Assembly: GCA_022839625.1 (NCBI GenBank)
Contig: JALHJL010000017.1
Coordinates: 1-9,384 of the forward strand
Length of the DNA stretch: 9,384 bases
Reading direction: 5' to 3'
Source: Phycisphaerales bacterium
GTDB taxonomy: Bacteria > Planctomycetota > Phycisphaerae > UBA1845 > Fen-1342
Positions 6,754 through 9,384 of this stretch are shown here, one piece after another (the first letter of the stretch is position 1; every line of letters starts with the position of its first letter). A model generated the notes under the pieces. That model ran no database searches. It was not told the origin of the DNA and worked only from the letters and a program-made list of their open reading frames with translations. The position numbers were made by a program, and so were the translations under genes.

Positions 6754-6876
6754 CGGGGTCTCCAACGAACCGGGCGGCTGTGCCGGACACGCCGGCCGCA
6801 GTATGATACCGCCGATCCGCAGGCCGGTCGGACGGCAACCGGACGTGCGGGTGGTACACAGCGAGCGGCCAGCAAC
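6754..6876. promoter_or_regulatory. Divergent promoter region with symmetric -10-like box
   Basis: This 123-base gap drives two divergent genes. In a GC-rich setting GTATGATAC (6801-6809) stands out. It is a palindrome around one G and gives a -10-like hexamer on both strands: TATGAT (6802-6807, plus) and TATCAT (6808-6803, minus). No good -35 is seen at 16-18 bases on either side. If used, leaders would be about 60 bases toward dihydroorotase and about 40 toward the methyltransferase. The dihydroorotase ATG has no clear ribosome site. Confidence 0.4.
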
Positions 6877-8181
6877 ATGAGCAGCATCCTGATTCGCGGC
6901 GGACGGGTGATCGATCCGGCCCAGGAGATCGACGAGGTCGCCGATCTGGCGATCAAGGACGGCCGGATCGCGGCGATCGGCAAGTCGGCGCCGAAGTCGG
7001 CCGACGAGGTGGTCGAGGCGGGCGGCCTGGTCGTGGCGCCCGGCCTGATCGACATGCACGTCCATCTCCGCGAGCCCGGCAACGAGGAAAGCGAGACGAT
7101 CGCGACCGGAACGATGGCCGCGGCCGCGGGCGGTTTTACGGCCGTCGCGTGCATGCCGAATACCGATCCGCCCCTGGACAACGACTCGGCCATCGAGTTT
7201 GTCCTGCGGCAGGCGGCGCTGACCGCCCATACGCGGGTGTACCCCATCGGGGCGCTGACCGTGGGCCGCCAAGGCAAGGAACTGGCCGAGATCGGGCTCA
7301 TGGTGCGGGCGGGCGCGGTCGCGTTCAGCGACGACGGGGCCGGGATCGCCGACGCCGGCGTCTGTCTCCGCGCGATGCGCTACGTCAGCATGTTCGACCG
7401 CCTCTTTGTTCAGCACTGCGAAGACCCGGTACTGTCTGGCCGCGGCTGTATGAGCGCGGGACCAACGGCGACGCGCCTGGGCCTGCCGGCCATGTCGCCG
7501 ATCGCGGAGGTCGTGATGGTGCAGCGCGACATCACGCTCGCCGCCCAGGCCGGCGTACGCTATCACGTCGCGCACGTGTCCACTGCCGGGACGGTGCAGC
7601 GCGTGCGTGAGGCCAGGCATGCGGGCCAGCGCGTCACCGCGGAGGTCTGCCCGCATCACCTGCTGCTGACCGACGAAGCCTGCGCAACGTACGACACCAA
7701 CTTCAAGATGAACCCGCCCCTGCGCACGCAGGCCGATGTCGATGCCTGCCGCGCCGGCGTGGCCGACGGCACGATCGACTGCCTCGTCACGGACCATGCC
7801 CCGCACGGCCGCGAGAGCAAAGAGCACGAGTTCGCGTTTGCCCCGTTCGGCATCATCGGCTTGGAAACCGCCCTGCCGTTGTTCATCGAGGCGCTCGTCA
7901 CCACCGGCCTGGTCGGCTGGCCGCGGTTGATCGCCGCGCTGTCGCTGAATCCGGCCCGGCTCCTGGGTGTGACCGGCGGCAGCCTGCGCGTCGGACAGCC
8001 GGCGGACGTGACGCTCATCGACCCGAACGTGGAATGGACGATCGACGCCGAGCAGATGCGGTCCAAGAGCCGCAACACGCCGTTTGACGGCCGACCAGTC
8101 CGCGGCCGCGCGGTCGGGACGCTCGTCGCTGGCGACTGGCGGTACCGCAGCATTCACGCGGGGTCCGGGCACGCCGGCTGA
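6877..8181 (+). CDS. pyrC: Dihydroorotase, class I
   Basis: The product is 434 residues, the usual class I length. It catalyses reversible cyclisation of N-carbamoyl-aspartate to dihydroorotate, the third step of pyrimidine synthesis. It is an amidohydrolase TIM barrel. Zinc site residues are His61 and His63 (DMHVHLREPG), Asp152/153 (AFSDDG, the Asp that replaces carboxylated Lys in class I enzymes), His180 (QHCED), His233 (YHVAHVST) and Asp306 (TDHAPH). ACMPNTDPPLDN and FKMNPPLRT are further family signatures. The complete metal set argues for an active enzyme rather than the inactive PyrC-like subunit that pairs with PyrB in some bacteria. Dihydropyrimidinase or allantoinase is less likely given these motifs. 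The start is ATG 6877. The frame is open upstream, but that part runs antisense over the methyltransferase. No pyrB is adjacent; sucD follows after 74 bases. The symbol pyrC is used for function. Confidence 0.94.
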   Translation: MSSILIRGGRVIDPAQEIDEVADLAIKDGRIAAIGKSAPKSADEVVEAGGLVVAPGLIDMHVHLREPGNEESETIATGTMAAAAGGFTAVACMPNTDPPLDNDSAIEFVLRQAALTAHTRVYPIGALTVGRQGKELAEIGLMVRAGAVAFSDDGAGIADAGVCLRAMRYVSMFDRLFVQHCEDPVLSGRGCMSAGPTATRLGLPAMSPIAEVVMVQRDITLAAQAGVRYHVAHVSTAGTVQRVREARHAGQRVTAEVCPHHLLLTDEACATYDTNFKMNPPLRTQADVDACRAGVADGTIDCLVTDHAPHGRESKEHEFAFAPFGIIGLETALPLFIEALVTTGLVGWPRLIAALSLNPARLLGVTGGSLRVGQPADVTLIDPNVEWTIDAEQMRSKSRNTPFDGRPVRGRAVGTLVAGDWRYRSIHAGSGHAG

Positions 8182-8234
8182 GCCGGTCACCCGACCCCAT
8201 GAGATGGACGTTCAGCCGGAACGGACTGACCGGC
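8182..8234 (+). other. Foldable spacer between dihydroorotase and sucD
   Basis: Directly after the dihydroorotase stop codon, GCCGGTCA (8182-8189) pairs perfectly with TGACCGGC (8227-8234). Within the 37-base loop CGTTC (8209-8213) pairs with GAACG (8219-8223). The closing stem ends one base before the A-rich ribosome site of sucD. No T-run follows, so it is not an intrinsic terminator for plus-strand transcripts. It may insulate or tune sucD translation or mark an mRNA processing site; this is inference. Confidence 0.4.
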
Positions 8235-8235
8235 A

Positions 8236-8245
8236 CAAAAAGGGA
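8236..8245 (+). promoter_or_regulatory. Ribosome binding site of sucD
   Basis: AAAAAGGGA ends about 10 bases before ATG 8256. It supports that start over the in-frame ATG at 8199, which would add 19 residues not typical of SucD and would lie inside the foldable spacer. Confidence 0.6.
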
Positions 8246-8255
8246 CTTGCACGGC

Positions 8256-9143
8256 ATGAGCATCCTCGTCGACCAAGACACGCGCGTGATCTGCCAGGGC
8301 ATCACCGGAAAGGCCGGGGCCTTTCACACCGCCCAGTGCCTGGAGTACGGGACCAAGGTGGTCGGCGGCTGTACGCCGGGCAAGGGCGGCACGCAGTCTG
8401 AGCACGGCCTGCCCGTGTTCGACACCTGTCATGAAGCCGTCGCCGCCACCGGTGCCGACGCAACGATGATCTTCGTGCCCGCGGCGTTCGCTGGAGAAGC
8501 GGCGATGGAGGCGGCCGACGCCGGCATCAAGCTGGTGGTGCTCATCACCGAGGGCATTCCCACGCTGGACATGATCAAGGCCCGCAAGTACCTCGATGAC
8601 CACGGCACGCGGCTGGTCGGCCCGAACTGCCCGGGCATCATCAGTCCCGGCGCCTGCAAGATCGGCATCATGCCGGGCTACATCCACAAGGCCCCTTCGC
8701 CCGGCAGCCGCAACATCGGCCTCATCTCCCGCAGCGGGACGCTCACTTACGAAGCCGTCTGGCAGTGCAGCGAGCGCGGATACGCGCAGTCGACCTGCGT
8801 CGGCATCGGCGGCGACCCCGTCAAGGGCCTGAACTTCATCGAGCTGCTCGATCTGTTCGAGGCCGACCCCGACACGCACGCGATCGTCATGATCGGCGAG
8901 ATCGGCGGCCAGGACGAGGAGCAGGCCGCGGCGCACATCCGCGCACACATCCACAAGCCGGTCGTGGCGTTCATCGCCGGCCAGACCGCCCCGCCCGGCC
9001 GCCGCATGGGCCACGCGGGCGCGATCATCTCCGGCGGCGAGGGGACGGCGAAGTCGAAGATCGCCGCCCTGCGCGAGGCGGGCGTAACCGTCAGCGACAG
9101 TCCGGCGACGATCGGCGAGGCGGTGGCGAAGGTGCTGGGGTAG
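8256..9143 (+). CDS. sucD: Succinyl-CoA ligase (ADP/GDP-forming), alpha subunit
   Basis: At 295 residues it is close to E. coli SucD in length. With SucC it interconverts succinyl-CoA and succinate with substrate-level phosphorylation in the TCA cycle. The N-terminal CoA-binding Rossmann domain shows GITGKAGAFHT (15-25) and VGGCTPGKGGT. The middle has VGPNCPGI, and GEIGG carries the Glu that helps position the phosphohistidine. The active-site His that is phosphorylated is His253 (GRRMGHAGAIISGG). All expected catalytic features are present. The start at ATG 8256 gives the standard N-terminus. The gene lies 74 bases behind dihydroorotase on the same strand and is probably co-transcribed. sucC, usually directly upstream of sucD, is not there, nor within 241 bases downstream, so the beta subunit must be encoded elsewhere. 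A related CoA ligase such as malate-CoA ligase alpha (MtkB) is possible but less likely. Confidence 0.94.
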   Translation: MSILVDQDTRVICQGITGKAGAFHTAQCLEYGTKVVGGCTPGKGGTQSEHGLPVFDTCHEAVAATGADATMIFVPAAFAGEAAMEAADAGIKLVVLITEGIPTLDMIKARKYLDDHGTRLVGPNCPGIISPGACKIGIMPGYIHKAPSPGSRNIGLISRSGTLTYEAVWQCSERGYAQSTCVGIGGDPVKGLNFIELLDLFEADPDTHAIVMIGEIGGQDEEQAAAHIRAHIHKPVVAFIAGQTAPPGRRMGHAGAIISGGEGTAKSKIAALREAGVTVSDSPATIGEAVAKVLG

Positions 9144-9210
9144 CGGTCAACCGGACGGCGGCAGCGGCGCTCGTTGCGGCCTGTTGGCAAGCTGGAAGTC
9201 GATGACGGTC

Positions 9211-9384
9211 CAGTAGGGCAAAGCTCCGCTTTGCCGCAGGTTGCGGCTTGCTCGGACGAGGGGCTCGATTGCACCCAGTAGGGCAAAGCTCCGCTTTGCC
9301 GCAGGTTGCGGCTTGCTCGGACGAGGGGCTCGATTGCACCCAGTAGGGCGAAGCTCCGCTTTGCCGCAGGTTGCGGCTTGCTCG
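9211..9384. repeat. 65-bp tandem repeat array with internal hairpin (continues past the right edge)
   Basis: Units are 9211-9275, 9276-9340 and a partial 9341-9384. Units 1 and 2 are identical; unit 3 differs by one base in the part seen (A to G at 9350). Each unit contains GGCAAAGC-TCC-GCTTTGCC, an 8-bp stem with a 3-base loop. Overlapping it is GCCGCA-GGT-TGCGGC, a competing 6-bp stem. The base change in unit 3 turns an A:T pair into a G:T wobble and so keeps the first stem. The 65-base period is not a multiple of three, and short open frames across it change frame at each unit, so coding is unlikely. The rest of the gap after sucD (9144-9210) shows nothing further. Confidence 0.9.

Noticed and set aside
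6349..6876. Plus-strand extension of dihydroorotase by 176 codons
   Set aside because: It is antisense to the methyltransferase; the dihydroorotase N-terminus at 6877 (SSILIRGGRVIDP) is the normal start of the family.
6877..8181. Inactive dihydroorotase-like subunit, or allantoinase/hydantoinase
   Set aside because: All zinc-binding positions are present, including the class I SDDG Asp, and the NPPLR and TDHAPH motifs fit dihydroorotase.
5866..8190. A 774-codon minus-strand open frame covering dihydroorotase and the methyltransferase
   Set aside because: The part above 6765 runs antisense to dihydroorotase, which has a full set of family motifs and metal ligands. The antisense part has no recognisable domain and the base composition of a mirror frame. 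Only the 5866-6753 part is a gene.
9091..9339. Short minus-strand proteins across the 65-bp repeats
   Set aside because: The period is not a multiple of three, so each copy is read in a different frame; this is a by-product of the repeat.
9211..9384. CRISPR array
   Set aside because: The units are contiguous and wholly conserved, with no variable spacers and no cas genes in the window.

Overview
The window is GC-rich bacterial DNA, most likely from an uncultured member of the Planctomycetota (Phycisphaerae-like). Two features point there. One is the run of DCNGNGVPDECD-type repeats in the first gene. The other is a pair of secreted-type proteins ending in a two-loop dockerin-like module (GDLxCDGVVGFGDINPF ... 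DFADINPF), a style common in planctomycete surface proteins. This assignment rests on protein style alone; no rRNA or marker tree is available here.

Layout. 1-867 (+): C-terminal part of a calcium-binding repeat protein, cut by the window edge. 1052-1903 (-): a small secreted protein of unknown function that converges on the first gene and carries the same C-terminal module. 2141-4405 (+): an M1-like (gluzincin) metallopeptidase lipoprotein. 4548-5636 (-): gcvT, the glycine-cleavage T protein. 5866-6753 (-): a homocysteine S-methyltransferase-family protein with a TTG start. 6877-8181 (+): class I dihydroorotase. 8256-9143 (+): sucD, succinyl-CoA ligase alpha subunit. 9211-9384: a 65-bp tandem repeat with an internal hairpin, running off the right edge. 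No stretch over 300 bases lacks a gene. The longest gaps are 1904-2140, 5637-5865 and 9144-9384, and each is described.

The left third (1-4405) codes for exported proteins. The right two thirds code for cytoplasmic central metabolism. The methyltransferase and gcvT run in the same direction and both handle one-carbon or methyl groups, but gcvH/gcvP are not adjacent. Dihydroorotase and sucD are probably co-transcribed across a 74-base gap that can fold. The methyltransferase and dihydroorotase diverge from a 123-base gap that holds a symmetric -10-like box. No RNA genes, CRISPR array, transposase or defence system was found. I do not see a convincing new multi-gene system. The items most worth a second look are the 65-bp hairpin array, the shared C-terminal module in convergent genes, the atypical M1 peptidase, and the foldable pyrC-sucD spacer.
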